Source of the DNA: Fibrobacteria bacterium GUT307
Lineage (GTDB): Bacteria; Fibrobacterota; Fibrobacteria; Fibrobacterales; Fibrobacteraceae
Length of the DNA stretch: 34,255 nucleotides
Assembly (NCBI GenBank): GCA_001462235.1
Contig: LIUI01000026.1
Location: 1 to 34,255 of the forward strand
Direction: 5' to 3'
The number at the start of each line of letters is the position of its first letter. Within the stretch, counting starts at the first letter, position 1. This document shows positions 1 through 10,500 of the stretch, in pieces. The notes under the pieces were generated by a model. The model was given only the letters and a program-made list of their open reading frames with translations. It had not been told where the DNA came from and made no database searches. The translations under genes and the position numbers were made by a program.

Positions 1-199
1 TTTTAGGGAATTTAGGATTATCGGCTTCAAAAGGCATAACGGCTATGCGTTTGATACCGGTTGTATTTAAGGTTGATGGTCGTTCCACTTCCACTGGAAT
101 TTTGGTAGGACCACAACCTGTGAGCATTAAAACCAATAACACGAACAGTGTTATAGTTTTTCCATTAGCAGTTAATTCTGCAGTTATTGATCTATTCAT
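1..199 (-). CDS. Lipoprotein, N-terminal part only (runs off the left edge)
   Basis: The reverse strand reads MNRSITAELT..., a hydrophobic stretch and then the lipobox LTGC, so this is a lipoprotein precursor with Cys about residue 28. After the Cys comes a short linker and then GIKRIAVMPFE. That pattern is common at the start of the periplasmic fold of CsgG/LpoB/FlgO-like lipoproteins, but too little is visible to name the family. The start at 199 is supported by a textbook AAGGAGG site 4 bases upstream. It lies about 40 bp downstream of the LPP20-type gene on the same strand, so the two probably form an operon that makes outer-membrane-associated lipoproteins. The gene is cut by the window edge and is absent from the ORF track. 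Confidence 0.75.
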   Translation of the reverse strand, partial: MNRSITAELTANGKTITLFVLLVLMLTGCGPTKIPVEVERPSTLNTTGIKRIAVMPFEADNPKFPK

Positions 200-239
200 A
201 ATAACCTCCTTAGTTTATTGGTATTTGAACTTGCCATAT

Positions 240-1289
240 TCATAAATCTCCCAGAATTTTATCCTTAACACTAGCCCACACTTCCGAAGCAGCAGATCTG
301 AACGCTTTTTCTCCTGCGTTTTCAACGCTCAAACCACCCTCTTTTGGTCCTGTAATGCTTGCGGTAATTTCGTTTGCTTTGGTTTTTGTATTTGTCAAAA
401 TCACATTCACACACGCATTTGCATAGTGAAAATTCTTATTTGCTCTCAAATTGCAAACTTTAGCATCTATTTCAAGAATATAGCCAGCCTTATTTCGATT
501 TTCGGCCACCGCGACATCATTCTCGGAAAGAATTGCCCGCAGATCAGACACTATAATATCTGTACCTGTGATAAAAACGGGCATGGCTTCGAATTTTGCT
601 TTGGCTTTAGTCTTGGCTTTGATTTGCGTTGTCGCAATCTCATTTAAAAGCTCGTTTATTCGCTCACCTTGTGACCGCTCTGTACCATTTTGGGAATCCA
701 CGATTATCAGCAATGACCTGTAATATGCGGTAGAATCAATAACCTTTTTGCTGCCGTCCAATTTTTCAAGAGCTTCTTTTCTTTTATCCAGTTCAAGCAA
801 TTGCTTGGAAAGTTCAATGCCTCGCTGTGCTTCGTTCAAGTAAAATTCTATCCGCGTGGCGTAATAGTCTGCCAAATCAGATTTTCTGACTGCAGCAAAG
901 GCGTAGATAATGTTGTTTCTAGCATCGTGATAAGAGTAAGTCTGGGCTTTGGCTATTTCTGCGCTGGTTGACATCTGTATTTGTTGGGCGTAGTTTTGGT
1001 CTATGGTTTCGCTGCTGTTTTTGCCGCCTTGTTTGCTTGCCATTTTCGTTTGCAAGGTTGAGCTTCCGCTTATGCGGACATTGATGCTTTCTATGAGTTT
1101 TTTTTGGGCTTCTTTTTCTATGCTTTGGTAGGTTTCTGAATTAGGCTGGCCTTTTATGTTATTCCCCGCAAAGCCTGTGTACCATTCCGCATTCGGATAG
1201 CGGGCGGCACGCCAGGATTCTTGAATCCATTGCGGGGGAGGGTTCTGGGCAAGAACGGGCAGGGCGAGGAGTAAAAGGAGCAGGGGCAT
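240..1289 (-). CDS. LPP20-family exported protein
   Basis: A 349-residue protein with a very short, uncharged N-terminus (MPLLLLLLALPVLAQ) that looks like a signal peptide with the AQ cleavage motif common in this genome. Residues about 20-130 (a Trp-rich start, then WYTGFAGNN, a helical segment rich in Glu/Lys, then INVRISGSS) resemble the LPP20 lipoprotein family, whose members sit in the cell envelope. A second, lipoprotein-like segment follows near residues 235-345. Members of this family include FlgP-like proteins linked to flagella in other phyla, but nothing here proves that role. No clear ribosome site precedes the start, and an in-frame stop lies just upstream, so the start cannot be moved far. 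It sits between the DUF898-like gene and the partial lipoprotein, all on the minus strand. Confidence 0.65.
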   Translation of the reverse strand: MPLLLLLLALPVLAQNPPPQWIQESWRAARYPNAEWYTGFAGNNIKGQPNSETYQSIEKEAQKKLIESINVRISGSSTLQTKMASKQGGKNSSETIDQNYAQQIQMSTSAEIAKAQTYSYHDARNNIIYAFAAVRKSDLADYYATRIEFYLNEAQRGIELSKQLLELDKRKEALEKLDGSKKVIDSTAYYRSLLIIVDSQNGTERSQGERINELLNEIATTQIKAKTKAKAKFEAMPVFITGTDIIVSDLRAILSENDVAVAENRNKAGYILEIDAKVCNLRANKNFHYANACVNVILTNTKTKANEITASITGPKEGGLSVENAGEKAFRSAASEVWASVKDKILGDL

Positions 1290-1315
1290 GATTAAACGTT
1301 TAGCTGTTTAGTCTT

Positions 1316-1657
1316 TTACGCTGTTGTAACAGAATTTTCTGGCACAAATGAGGTATTTTTGACCTTCCATTTTTCTAACGCAATTAAGACCCAAAAGGAA
1401 TAAATACCCAAAGTAATGATACAAAGCAACCACCACTTTATCCAGTTTCCAAATAGGCTTACAGCCGAACCATTGAATTGCAACCTACGCCCTTCGATTA
1501 TGGTATGATTAATTTTCCAGCCATAAATCATGCAAACTGCCCATGGAAAACATATACCAAACGTAAACATAGTAATAAGCCAACCAAGAATACTCCAGCC
1601 GATAAGCTGAAGCAATCCACCATCGAAGTACGAATTTTGATCTTCTGCGACGCTCAT
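1316..1657 (-). CDS. DUF898-like small membrane protein
   Basis: A 113-residue protein with two strongly hydrophobic pairs of segments (about 14-48 and 68-92). It contains the phrases YFDGGLLQLIGW, INHTIIEGRRLQFNG and GNWIKWW followed by an ALEKWKVKNT tail. This resembles the short form of the DUF898 (YjgN-type) membrane family, whose function is unknown. The start at 1657 has an AGGAG site about 7 bases upstream. A minus-strand TATATT box lies at about 1775 in the 218-bp gap to the XRE gene and may be its promoter. It is followed 26 bp later by the LPP20-type gene. The match is from memory of the family sequence pattern. Confidence 0.65.
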   Translation of the reverse strand: MSVAEDQNSYFDGGLLQLIGWSILGWLITMFTFGICFPWAVCMIYGWKINHTIIEGRRLQFNGSAVSLFGNWIKWWLLCIITLGIYSFWVLIALEKWKVKNTSFVPENSVTTA

Positions 1658-1875
1658 AAAAAACTCCTTTCTCCCGCTAATTCACTCAGCGAACTTTTCG
1701 CTAAATCTTGCTCCAAGACCACAAGACTATCATAAAAAATTCTAATTTCTATATTAGACATACTCGTAAATATAGTAAATTTTTCTGAAAAAAACTAGGA
1801 GGGAATGAAAAAAAGTGATTTTTTCTTTATTTTTATTGAAATTTTGCCTAAATTTCTTAAAAAGGGGTCTTTATA

Positions 1876-2187
1876 GTGTCAAAAATTGACTTTTTAAGCT
1901 TTATGAATAGGCAAAAAATTTCCCAAACGGAACTTGCCGAAGCTTTGGGTGTTCACCAATCTGCCGTTAGCCAATACGTAAGCGGTAAATCCGGTGTGGT
2001 TTTTGACAAAGTGGAAAAACTCGTAGAGTTGGGAATAACTCCGGAAGAACTATTCGGCGAAACTATGGGTAAAAAAATGAGAGATGCCATAATTAGGGAC
2101 TACTTGTCAAAATCTGGAGAAACAACAAATCAAAATCCACTTGAAATAGTTAAGGAAGGTCTAATTGAGATTTTGAGAAGGGTTTGA
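1876..2187 (+). CDS. Small XRE-type HTH regulator
   Basis: A 103-residue protein starting with GTG. Residues about 12-60 form a Cro/CI-type helix-turn-helix: ISQTELAEALGVHQSAVSQY is the helix 2/helix 3 pair, followed by SGKSGVVFDKVEKLVELG. The family binds DNA as a dimer and often regulates its own gene or an adjacent one. The rest (61-103) is a short charged tail with no domain I recognise. An AT-rich 218-bp region separates it from the DUF898-like gene on the opposite strand, and a TAAATT box lies 21 bp upstream. The start follows a weak purine stretch (AAAGGGG). Its targets cannot be told from the sequence. Confidence 0.75.
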   Translation: MSKIDFLSFMNRQKISQTELAEALGVHQSAVSQYVSGKSGVVFDKVEKLVELGITPEELFGETMGKKMRDAIIRDYLSKSGETTNQNPLEIVKEGLIEILRRV

Positions 2188-2218
2188 AACGCTAGAAATC
2201 CCACAAAGCAAATTTTTC

Positions 2219-2224
2219 TATATT
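2219..2224 (+). promoter_or_regulatory. -10-like TATATT box with no annotated gene
   Basis: TTTTTCTATATTT matches the -10 style found before many genes in this window. No convincing -35 is seen. It precedes a short hairpin (TTGAAAA-tgagg-TTTTCAA, 2231-2249) and a 15-codon ORF, so it may drive a small transcript. Confidence 0.4.
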
Positions 2225-2250
2225 TGTAAATTGAAAATGAGGTTTTCAAT

Positions 2251-2298
2251 ATGCAAAGATATATTAGAATCCCTTGCTGGCAGGGTAGGCTTTATTGA
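2251..2298 (+). CDS. Possible 15-residue mini-ORF
   Basis: ATG at 2251 reads MQRYIRIPCWQGRLY and stops. It is preceded by TGAGGTTTTCAAT, the same layout as the GAGGTATTTT ribosome site before the two OmpA genes, and by a TATATT box 26 bp upstream. It ends 21 bp before the tRNA-Phe -35 box. It is too short to judge by composition and may be chance. The alternative is a small RNA, since two small hairpins occur in 2231-2285. Confidence 0.2.
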   Translation: MQRYIRIPCWQGRLY

Positions 2299-2318
2299 AC
2301 AAAAACGACACATAACAC

Positions 2319-2347
2319 TTGACAAGTGTTTAAATTTTTGCTATATT
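2319..2347 (+). promoter_or_regulatory. Promoter of tRNA-Phe (TTGACA-17-TATATT)
   Basis: TTGACA at 2319-2324, a 17-base spacer and TATATT at 2342-2347 make a near-perfect housekeeping promoter. Transcription should start a few bases before the mature tRNA at 2357. Confidence 0.85.
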
Positions 2348-2356
2348 TACCTATAT

Positions 2357-2429
<73 letters not shown>

Positions 2430-2457
2430 CTAAAGGCCACTAGAAATTCGGGGTATT

Positions 2458-3798
2458 TTATATTCCTCTTACCATGATTTTTGAATTTCTGTTCTGGTTG
2501 TATTTTTCCATTTTTAATTTTGGCAGGTCTTCCAGAGAGCCATCCTTGAAGCCTAGGGTGTAGAACCAGTCGGAGGCTTGGGTTGTTAAAAGAAAGAGTT
2601 TCTTTGCTTTTAATTTTTTTGCCTTCTCTATCAAAAAATTCACAACAGCTTCGCCTATGCCGGCATCTTTATAATTTGCGTCAACGGCAATGGCCGCAAT
2701 TTCGTAGCTATGATTTTCAAAGGCGTGCAATGCGCCGCAACCGTGGATAGCATTATCCACAGCGTAAACTACATAGTCGCTTAGTTTTTCTTCAATGTCT
2801 TCTTGGCTTCTTGCAAGCAAAAGCCCGCGTTCCACATAATTCTGCATAATGCCGAGCATATCCGGAATATCCTCAATGATTGCGGTACGCAAGTTCAAAT
2901 AATCATTTGCATAAACCATAGTTCCATTGCCTCGGCTGGAGAACACTTCTTGCAAAATGCTTCCCTGCCATATACCGTGAACCAAATGAATTCTCTTTAC
3001 CCCTGCACGGCAGGCTTTTATGGCATTTTCCAGATAGTCGCGTTGCGCAAAGGGCAGTTGCGGATTTAATTCCAGAATTTCTGTGGCTTGGCTAATGTCT
3101 AGCGCAGAGATTAAGCCGTGGTTGGAGAGTTCCAATTTCTTTGTAAATTTGCCACGCACAAGCCCTTCGGTTTTTATTCCTCCTTCTTCCCCTATAAAAA
3201 ATAATTTCCCAACGGAAAGATAGCGGCTGAATTCGGTTGCAAGCTCTGTGCTGGAAATGTTGTAAGCATGCCCAAGTTTGTTCCAGCCAATGGGCGGCAA
3301 AATAGGGATAAACCCCTCTTGCAGGAGCTTTTCTATAATGGTTTTTTCAATGCGTTCTATCTTCCCGGTTTGCATATAATCTACGCCGTTTATAACGCCT
3401 AAACTCCGTGCCTGCACCCAATTCCCCTGAATGCCGTTAATTCCGTTTGCCGTTAAATGAGAGAGTATGCGTTGTGCCGCCCCTAGCGATGCCTGCTCTG
3501 CCAAAGGCAATGCTTCTTGCGAGGTTAAGCGAATTCCATTTTGGAAAACGGATTGCAACCCATAAGCATCGAGTTGGCGGTCTATGCTATTCCTTGTGCC
3601 CGGCACTATCAAGATTTTTATGCCCACGCTATGCAACTGCGCAATATCACGCACAAGCACCGGAAATGCCGGGTTATCCAGAAGAGAATCTTCAATTTTT
3701 AATATGAACAACTGCCCTTTGAACCTAGAAATGTAAGAAAACACTTCCCTGATTGAACTTGCAAGGGCATTGTTAAAATGATTATTTGCTACAGGCAT
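2458..3798 (-). CDS. argA: Amino-acid N-acetyltransferase (N-acetylglutamate synthase)
   Basis: A 446-residue protein, close to the usual ArgA length. Residues about 20-280 are an amino-acid-kinase fold (VGIKILIVPGTRNSIDRQL near the start, SSTELATEFSRYL in the middle). Residues about 300-445 are a GNAT acetyltransferase domain with the acetyl-CoA loop ANYKDAGIGEAVV and the TTQASDWFYTLGF segment. ArgA transfers acetyl from acetyl-CoA to glutamate as the first step of arginine synthesis, and the kinase-like domain normally senses arginine. The first residues RFKGQLFILKIEDS fit the ArgA start. There is no Shine-Dalgarno site. A TACCTT -10 box ends 6 bases before the ATG, which suggests a leaderless mRNA. 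It is divergent from secA. Confidence 0.9.
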   Translation of the reverse strand: MPVANNHFNNALASSIREVFSYISRFKGQLFILKIEDSLLDNPAFPVLVRDIAQLHSVGIKILIVPGTRNSIDRQLDAYGLQSVFQNGIRLTSQEALPLAEQASLGAAQRILSHLTANGINGIQGNWVQARSLGVINGVDYMQTGKIERIEKTIIEKLLQEGFIPILPPIGWNKLGHAYNISSTELATEFSRYLSVGKLFFIGEEGGIKTEGLVRGKFTKKLELSNHGLISALDISQATEILELNPQLPFAQRDYLENAIKACRAGVKRIHLVHGIWQGSILQEVFSSRGNGTMVYANDYLNLRTAIIEDIPDMLGIMQNYVERGLLLARSQEDIEEKLSDYVVYAVDNAIHGCGALHAFENHSYEIAAIAVDANYKDAGIGEAVVNFLIEKAKKLKAKKLFLLTTQASDWFYTLGFKDGSLEDLPKLKMEKYNQNRNSKIMVRGI

Positions 3799-3804
3799 AG
3801 AAGG

Positions 3805-3826
3805 AAGGTAGAAAATTTTCTATATT
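3805..3826. promoter_or_regulatory. Overlapping divergent promoters of argA and secA
   Basis: A perfect 14-bp palindrome TAGAAAATTTTCTA (3809-3822) supplies the TTTTC upstream edge of two outward -10 boxes. These are TACCTT on the minus strand (3805-3810, 6 nt before the argA ATG) and TATATT on the plus strand (3821-3826, 30 nt before the secA ATG). The two -10 boxes lie back to back, so the -35 region of each falls inside the other gene's leader or coding region. Confidence 0.7.
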
Positions 3827-3856
3827 ACCGCCTCACATCATTCCCAACGGATAACA

Positions 3857-6637
3857 ATGAGCATACTAGATAAATTGCTTTATAAAATGTTTGGCACGCC
3901 TCATGCGAGAAAAGTTAAACGCTTGCAGCCAACGCTTGACGCTATTAGCGCAAAACTCGCAGAATGTCAAAAATTGAACGATTCCGAACTCGCTGCAAAA
4001 ACCGCAGAGTTCAAAGAACGCCTAAATAAGGGGCAAACTCTGGAAGACATTAAAGCAGAAGCCTTTGCTGTTAGCCAAGAAGCCTGCGATAGGCGGCTCG
4101 GTATCTTTAATGTATTTGACCCCCAGTATGAATTTGATTTTTCAAAACTTTCTGCTGCACGGCAAAAAGAAGCAGAGGCGGCAAAAGAGCTTTTGGCAAA
4201 CGGAACATCTGAATGGGAAGTTCACCTCTCGGCAGATTTTTATGCGGAAATTCGCGAACTCTATCCGGAATCCGTAAAACCTTTTAGAATGATGCCCTTC
4301 CCTGTGCAAATAATAGGCGGCTTAATTTTACACGAAGGCGCAATCGCAGAAATGGCAACCGGCGAAGGTAAAACCTTGGCGGCGGCTTGCCCGGTGTACT
4401 TAAACGCACTCTCCGGCGATGGTGTTCATGTGGTAACCGTGAACGATTACTTGGCGGGGCGCGATGCCAAAAATATGGGCAGGGTTTATAAATTTCTGGG
4501 CTTGCAGGTAGGCTTAATAGTTCATGGCTTAGACAACGAACAACGCAGAACCAGCTATAACTCCGATGTTGTTTACGGAACAAACAACGAATTTGGCTTT
4601 GACTATTTACGCGACAATATGGCAATCCAAAAAGAAGACCTTGTGCAAAGGGTTCTAAATTTTTGCATAGTGGACGAAGTGGATTCCATTTTAATAGACG
4701 AAGCCCGCACTCCACTTATCATTTCTGGAGCGGCAGAAGATGCAACAGATAAATACCGCAAAGCAAACGACTTAATAAAACGCCTTAAAAGAGATGATGA
4801 CTATACCATAGACGAAAAGCACAAGAATGTGCAAATCACAGAAAAAGGCGTAAATAGTATTGAATCAATAATGGGCATAAAAGGGCTTTACGGGGAACAC
4901 GCAGACTGGGTGCATTATATTTTGCAGGCAATAAAAGCACACAATGTTTTTGTAAAAGATGTTGACTACATTGTCCGGGATAGCGAAATTGTAATTGTGG
5001 ACGAAAACACAGGCCGCCTTATGGAAGGGCGCCGCTACTCCGAGGGCATTCACCAATCCATTGAAGCAAAAGAAAATGTGCAAATTCGCAGGGAAAACCA
5101 AACCCTTGCAACAATAACCTTCCAAAACCTGTTCCGCATGTATAAAAAACTCTCCGGCATGACAGGCACAGCAGAAACCGAGGCTACGGAATTTTTGAAA
5201 ATCTACAATATGCCAACTTGGGTTATACCAACGCACAAACCTTGTATTCGCAACGATATGCAAGACCAGATTTACAAAACAGCAGATGCAAAATGGAAAG
5301 CGATTGTAGCAGACATAAAAGAAAGGCACACAAAAGGGCAACCTATTTTGGTTGGAACAATATCGGTAGAAAAATCAGAAAAACTTTCCAAATTGCTCCG
5401 CATTGAGGGAATTCCCCACGATGTTTTAAATGCAAAAAACCACGGAAGAGAAGCGGAAATTATCCAGTTTGCAGGCCATAATGGAAAAGTAACCGTTGCC
5501 ACCAATATGGCAGGCCGCGGAACAGATATAGCTCTTGGTCCCGGCGTTATTGAGCTTGGAGGCTTGCACGTTCTTGGCACAGAAAGGCACGAAAGCCGCC
5601 GCATAGATAACCAACTCCGAGGCCGCTCCGGCAGGCAAGGAGACCCAGGCTCTTCGCAATATTATTTATCTCTAGATGACGATTTAATGCGAATTTTTGG
5701 CGGCGATAATGTTAAAAGAATAATGGACAGATTTGGATTCAAGGACGACGATGTAATTGAGCATCCTTGGGTTACAAAGAGTGTTCGCAACGCACAGCGC
5801 CGCATTGAAGGGCAAAATTTTGATGCACGTAAACATCTGCTAGATTACGATAACGTTATGAACGAGCAAAGAAAGGTTATCTATTCCTTGCGCCGTAGCA
5901 TCCTTATGGGCGAAGACATCAAAAACGAAATTTCAAACCGCATAGAAGACGCCGCAGACATAAAGGTGAGCAAATACGTTGTAGCAAATTCCTACCCGGA
6001 AACCTGGGATATGGAAGGCTTAGAAACAGACCTAAAAAGAAGCATGGGTCTTGACTATAAACCCGAACCTGAAAAACTCGCAGGCATGAGCGCAGAGCAG
6101 GTTTTAGACGATGTTATTAAACTGTATCAAGAACGCTATGCAAAATTAGCTTTAATGCTTCCTCCGGATGCACTCTCCGGCTTTGAGCGCACAGTTCTTT
6201 TGCACTGCATAGATTCGCAATGGAAAGAGCATCTTTACGGAATGGACCATTTGCGGGAAGCAACTCGCTTCCACGGCTATGCGCAAAGAGACCCGCTCAT
6301 TGTGTATAAAGGCGAAGGTTTTAAGATGTTTCAAGAATGTTTGGAAAACATAGCTTCTAACACTATTGCTGGAATTTTAAATGCACGTGTTGAAGTAAGC
6401 GGGCAATCCGTTCCAATCGCATCAGTTCCAACTCCGCAAAAACCAACCATGACTTTTGAAAACAGAAGTGACTCCGGCGAAACAACTCCTCCTTCTGGCA
6501 TCAATGTTCCGCTTAGGCAGCAGCAACGTCCGGTTTCAAAACCAGCTCCCGTTGTAAATAAAACGCAAAAGGTTGGCCGTAATGACCCCTGCCCCTGTGG
6601 CAGCGGAAAAAAGTTTAAGCAGTGCCACGGGCCTTGA
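3857..6637 (+). CDS. secA: Protein translocase subunit SecA
   Basis: A 926-residue protein of normal SecA length. It is the ATPase motor that pushes unfolded preproteins through SecYEG. Visible landmarks are Walker A MATGEGKT (about residue 167), the DEAD-type [16 protein letters not shown] (about 272), [15 protein letters not shown], helicase motifs [15 protein letters not shown] and [15 protein letters not shown], the helical scaffold [19 protein letters not shown], and a C-terminal zinc motif [13 protein letters not shown] (SecB/membrane contact). The start ATG lies 30 nt past the TATATT box and has no clear Shine-Dalgarno site. Its last 23 bp overlap the convergent sua5 gene, and its codons for the zinc tail are antisense to the end of sua5. 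Confidence 0.98.
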   Translation: MSILDKLLYKMFGTPHARKVKRLQPTLDAISAKLAECQKLNDSELAAKTAEFKERLNKGQTLEDIKAEAFAVSQEACDRRLGIFNVFDPQYEFDFSKLSAARQKEAEAAKELLANGTSEWEVHLSADFYAEIRELYPESVKPFRMMPFPVQIIGGLILHEGAIAEMATGEGKTLAAACPVYLNALSGDGVHVVTVNDYLAGRDAKNMGRVYKFLGLQVGLIVHGLDNEQRRTSYNSDVVYGTNNEFGFDYLRDNMAIQKEDLVQRVLNFCIVDEVDSILIDEARTPLIISGAAEDATDKYRKANDLIKRLKRDDDYTIDEKHKNVQITEKGVNSIESIMGIKGLYGEHADWVHYILQAIKAHNVFVKDVDYIVRDSEIVIVDENTGRLMEGRRYSEGIHQSIEAKENVQIRRENQTLATITFQNLFRMYKKLSGMTGTAETEATEFLKIYNMPTWVIPTHKPCIRNDMQDQIYKTADAKWKAIVADIKERHTKGQPILVGTISVEKSEKLSKLLRIEGIPHDVLNAKNHGREAEIIQFAGHNGKVTVATNMAGRGTDIALGPGVIELGGLHVLGTERHESRRIDNQLRGRSGRQGDPGSSQYYLSLDDDLMRIFGGDNVKRIMDRFGFKDDDVIEHPWVTKSVRNAQRRIEGQNFDARKHLLDYDNVMNEQRKVIYSLRRSILMGEDIKNEISNRIEDAADIKVSKYVVANSYPETWDMEGLETDLKRSMGLDYKPEPEKLAGMSAEQVLDDVIKLYQERYAKLALMLPPDALSGFERTVLLHCIDSQWKEHLYGMDHLREATRFHGYAQRDPLIVYKGEGFKMFQECLENIASNTIAGILNARVEVSGQSVPIASVPTPQKPTMTFENRSDSGETTPPSGINVPLRQQQRPVSKPAPVVNKTQKVGRNDPCPCGSGKKFKQCHGP

Positions 6638-7550
6638 GCAATCTGTCGTTTATCGCATTGCCCAAACCTGCTTTGGGCAATAGCGTTGCAAAAATTTTGC
6701 TGAGTTTGCATGAATCAAGTTTATGCAGCATACCGTATAAATTAACTGCCGCCTCTATAGGGTTCCCATTTTCCGATAAATTCAAAATTTTCGCAAATCT
6801 GCTTGAATTCTCCGGCAATTTTCCAAAAGCCAGCAATCCCGAATTTGGCGGAATCTCGTTTGGCAATTCAAGGCACAAAGGAGTATTTGGGCTATAATGT
6901 TTTTCCAATAAACCTGGTGAGATTAAATTCCCCTCTTTTAGAGGGGTGGCAGCAAAGCTGACGGGGTGTCCTATCATTTCCATTGCTACCCCCCCGGGTC
7001 TGTATATTATAGGCGTTTCATTTTCAAAACCTATAACGGTGCTCTCAATGCCAACCTCACAGGCACCCCCATCAACAATACCATCTATCCGCCCCCCCAG
7101 TTGCTCAAAAACGTGTTCTGCGCTTGTTGGGCTTAGGTGCTGAAACATATTTGCGCTTGGAGCCGCAAGAGGAAAACCGGCGAGTTTAATTATATCTCTA
7201 GCTATTTGTTTTTTAGGCATTCTAACGGCAACAGTTGAAAGCCCGCCTGTGGTTAAATTTGGAACTTTGTCTTTTTTTGGCAAAACTAGCGTTAGAGGGC
7301 CGGGCCAAAACTTTTCTGCGAGTATTTTTGCATTTTTCGGTATTTCTGCCACTAATTCCTCAATTTCGCCAAATTCCGCTATGTGTACAATCAAAGGGTC
7401 AAAAAAAGGGCGCTCTTTTGCTGCAAAAATCTTAGCAACGGCGGTTTCATCAAAGGCATTGCCGGCAAGCCCGTAAACCGTTTCCGTTGGGATAGCTACT
7501 ATTCCGCCTCCCTTTAAGATTTCTGCGGCTTTGTTAATTGAAATATACAC
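6615..7550 (-). CDS. Threonylcarbamoyl-AMP synthase, Sua5 long form
   Basis: A 311-residue protein made of an N-terminal YrdC/TsaC domain (residues about 8-190) and a C-terminal Sua5 domain. YrdC features include [32 protein letters not shown] and the [17 protein letters not shown] region. The enzyme makes threonylcarbamoyl-AMP from Thr, bicarbonate and ATP for the t6A37 modification of ANN-decoding tRNAs. The linker [11 protein letters not shown] and [15 protein letters not shown] mark the Sua5-type extension. The start is GTG with no Shine-Dalgarno site. A TACCTT box ends 8 bases upstream, suggesting a leaderless message. Its 3' end overlaps secA by 23 bp on the other strand, so there is no room for a terminator between them. 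Confidence 0.92.
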   Translation of the reverse strand: MYISINKAAEILKGGGIVAIPTETVYGLAGNAFDETAVAKIFAAKERPFFDPLIVHIAEFGEIEELVAEIPKNAKILAEKFWPGPLTLVLPKKDKVPNLTTGGLSTVAVRMPKKQIARDIIKLAGFPLAAPSANMFQHLSPTSAEHVFEQLGGRIDGIVDGGACEVGIESTVIGFENETPIIYRPGGVAMEMIGHPVSFAATPLKEGNLISPGLLEKHYSPNTPLCLELPNEIPPNSGLLAFGKLPENSSRFAKILNLSENGNPIEAAVNLYGMLHKLDSCKLSKIFATLLPKAGLGNAINDRLLKARGTA

Positions 7551-7558
7551 GGAATTGC

Positions 7559-7579
7559 AAGGTAGAAAATTTCTATCTT
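7559..7579. promoter_or_regulatory. Divergent promoters of sua5 and the VIT/VWA lipoprotein
   Basis: A TAGAAAATTTCTA core (palindromic around a central A) is flanked by TACCTT on the minus strand (7559-7564, 8 nt from the sua5 GTG) and TATCTT on the plus strand (7574-7579, 6 nt from ATG 7586). This is the same arrangement as the argA/secA divergence. It is also why the track start at 7538 is rejected for the plus-strand gene. Confidence 0.65.
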
Positions 7580-7585
7580 ATAATT

Positions 7586-10500
7586 ATGTCCATTCGTTCA
7601 TTGTTCACTCGCACATTCCTGCCGTTTTTGCTCTGCATGTTAAGCGTACTTTTGAACTCCTGTTCTCCGCCAGAAAAGAAAATTGTTCAGCAATATGCAC
7701 AAGAGCAAGCACCTCAAGCACCCTATACTGTCGATACCGTAACCTCAGATACAATTTTGCAACAAGCGCAACTGCCTGTTCTGAAGATTGACAGGAAGGA
7801 AAATCCCGATGTTTATCTGCAATCGCTTGATATTCAAGTAGAAGTAACAGGAAACATCGCTTCCACACGCTACACAATGGTTTTCAAAAACAAAACCGAT
7901 CGCATTTTGGAGGGCGAACTGACTTTTCCATTGCCGGATGGACGCACCGTAACATCTTATGCGTTGGATATTAACGGCAAAATGCGTGATGCTGTGCCTG
8001 TGGAAAAGGCAAAAGCAACACAGGTTTTTGAGGAAATAGAACAAAGGCAGGTGGACCCCGGCTTGCTTGAAAGAGTGGAGGGTAACAATTTCCGCACCCG
8101 CATCTATCCCATTCCTTCAAATGGAATACGCACAATTTCAATTGGCTACGAAGAAGAATTGGCACTTGAACGAGGTTTGCAGTATTACCGCTTGCCTATG
8201 GCTTACCCGGATTCGCTGGAGAAATTCGCTGTAAAAGCAACTGTTTGGAAGAGTAGCCAAAAGCCGCTTGTGCCAGAATCCGATGATGAAATTCGCTTTG
8301 ACATAGCAGGCGAAAATTATGTAGCCTCGCTTGCCCGCGAAAATTATCGCCCTTCCCGTGCATTGATTTTCGCATTGCCGGTCCCAACTGATATTCCCCA
8401 AGTGATGATGCAGCCAGCACAGGGAAGCCACTACTTTTTTGCATCAGTTGCTCCTAAAATGGAAACACGCAAAAAGCAATGGGACAGCGATTTGGCAATA
8501 ATATGGGATGTTTCCCTAAGCGGCTCGCAACGCAATTTGGAACGCGAAATGGAGATACTGGACATTATTTTTGCCGAGAAGAAAAATGCAGATGTCAATC
8601 TTTATCTTTTGAACAATAAATTAAACGGCAAGGGCAAATACAAAGTAGCGAATGGAAATTGGGACGAATTAAAAAATGCTTTGAATACGGCAATATTCGA
8701 CGGCGGCACGGATTTCTCAAAAATAGACTTAAATAATATTGCGGGAAATGAGATATTGTTTTTCTCTGACGGGATTTCCACTTTGAGCGATGCCGATTTC
8801 TTAAAAAATGCCAAGTTGAACCGCCCCGTGCATAGCTTTGTGTCTTCTTCAAAAGCCGATTACAGCACAATGAAATTGATTGCTGGCAAAACGAAAGGCA
8901 AATTTGTTAATATCAATGCTTTGTCTCCGGAAAGATTGAAAACCGAATTGCTGAACGAGACTTTGCAATTTTTAGGCACAGAGCATGGAAATGCTGTTAG
9001 CGAGGTATATCCTAGCATTGCTACGCCAGTTCATGGCAATTTTTCGGTGGCAGGCATTTCAAGCGTAAATGATGCAGAACTGACTTTGCTTTTTGGTTTT
9101 GGCAATAAGGTAGAGAAGCGTATAAAGGTTCAATTAGATGCCAAAAAAGCAGTTGGTCAAGGAAATGTGTATAAGATTTGGGCACAGAAGAAAATCACGG
9201 AGCTTGATTTGAGCTATGAAAAGAACCGCACCGAGCTTGCCGAGCTTGGCCAGCAATTTGGCATTGTTACACGGAACACTTCGCTCATTGTGCTTGAAAC
9301 CATCAGTGACTATGTTCTCTATGGCATTGAACCGCCGGCTACCGAACCCGGACTGCGAACAGAATACCTGCGCAGAGCAAAAGGACGTGAAGACAGGCAA
9401 CAAGATACGGGATACAATCTGCTCAAATATGCGGTAGCCGCCGCCGAAAAAATAAAAATATGGTGGAACACCGATTTTACGTCCAAAAAACCTAAATATC
9501 CAACGCCAGATAATATGGAAAGACCGGTTTCGTTATCTCAGGCCGATACTTCCGCACGGAATAATATCCCTAAGGGCATGAACGTCGAGGCAGTTGATGT
9601 TGTTGGGTGGATGGACAATCCGAGTGCCGATTTTGTTCTTGATCAAGCTACAGAAGGCTCGGGTACTTTACCTGATTTAATGGGCGGTCTTCTTATGAGC
9701 GGGCCTACAGGGAGCAAATCTCAGCCTACCATCACAATTAAACCTATTAAACAAGATAATGATTATTTGAACAAACTCACGGGAAAAACCGCAGATGATT
9801 ATCAAATATATTTAAAATTAAGGAATGATTATGCCAATTCGCCAACTTTTTATTTTGATATGGCAAACTGGTTTTATACGCACAACGATAGGGAAACCGC
9901 GCTTCGCGTACTTACATCCATTGCAGATTTGGAACTTGAAAATGCCTCGCTTTATCGTTTGCTTGGCTATAGGCTCAAAGAATATGGCGAGTATGCATTA
10001 GAGAAGTTTGTTTGCCAAAAGGTGATTGAATGGCGGCCAATGGAACCGCAAAGCTATCGCGACTACGCCTTAGCCCTTGCAGACAACGGAGAGGCACAAG
10101 CGGCACTTGATACGCTCTATTCTACGCTCACAAAATCCTATTCGGAAAACCTTGGCAGACGTAACCTCGGAATAGCAGAAGTTGTGATTATGGAAATAAA
10201 TCATTTAATTGCTAAAAATCCAAGCCTGAATACTTCAAGGATTGACAAACGCCTAATAATAAATATCCCTGTTGATATTCGCGTGGTTATAAACTGGAAT
10301 ATGGACAACACAGATATTGACCTACATGTGAAAGACCCAAACAACGAACAATGCTATTACAGAAAACTCGAAACGAGCATTGGCGGGCGTATAAGCGATG
10401 ATATTACAAGCGGCTATGGACCTGAGCAGTTCCTTTTGAAAAAGGCGGTAAAGGGGAAATATCGAGTTTATGTCAATTATTACGGAGACCGCCAATTTAC

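Noticed and set aside
4284-5341. Two long antisense frames within secA (143 and 158 codons)
   Set aside because: Unlikely compositions (Arg/Leu- or Cys/Phe-rich), no start signals, and the sense strand is a full-length SecA.
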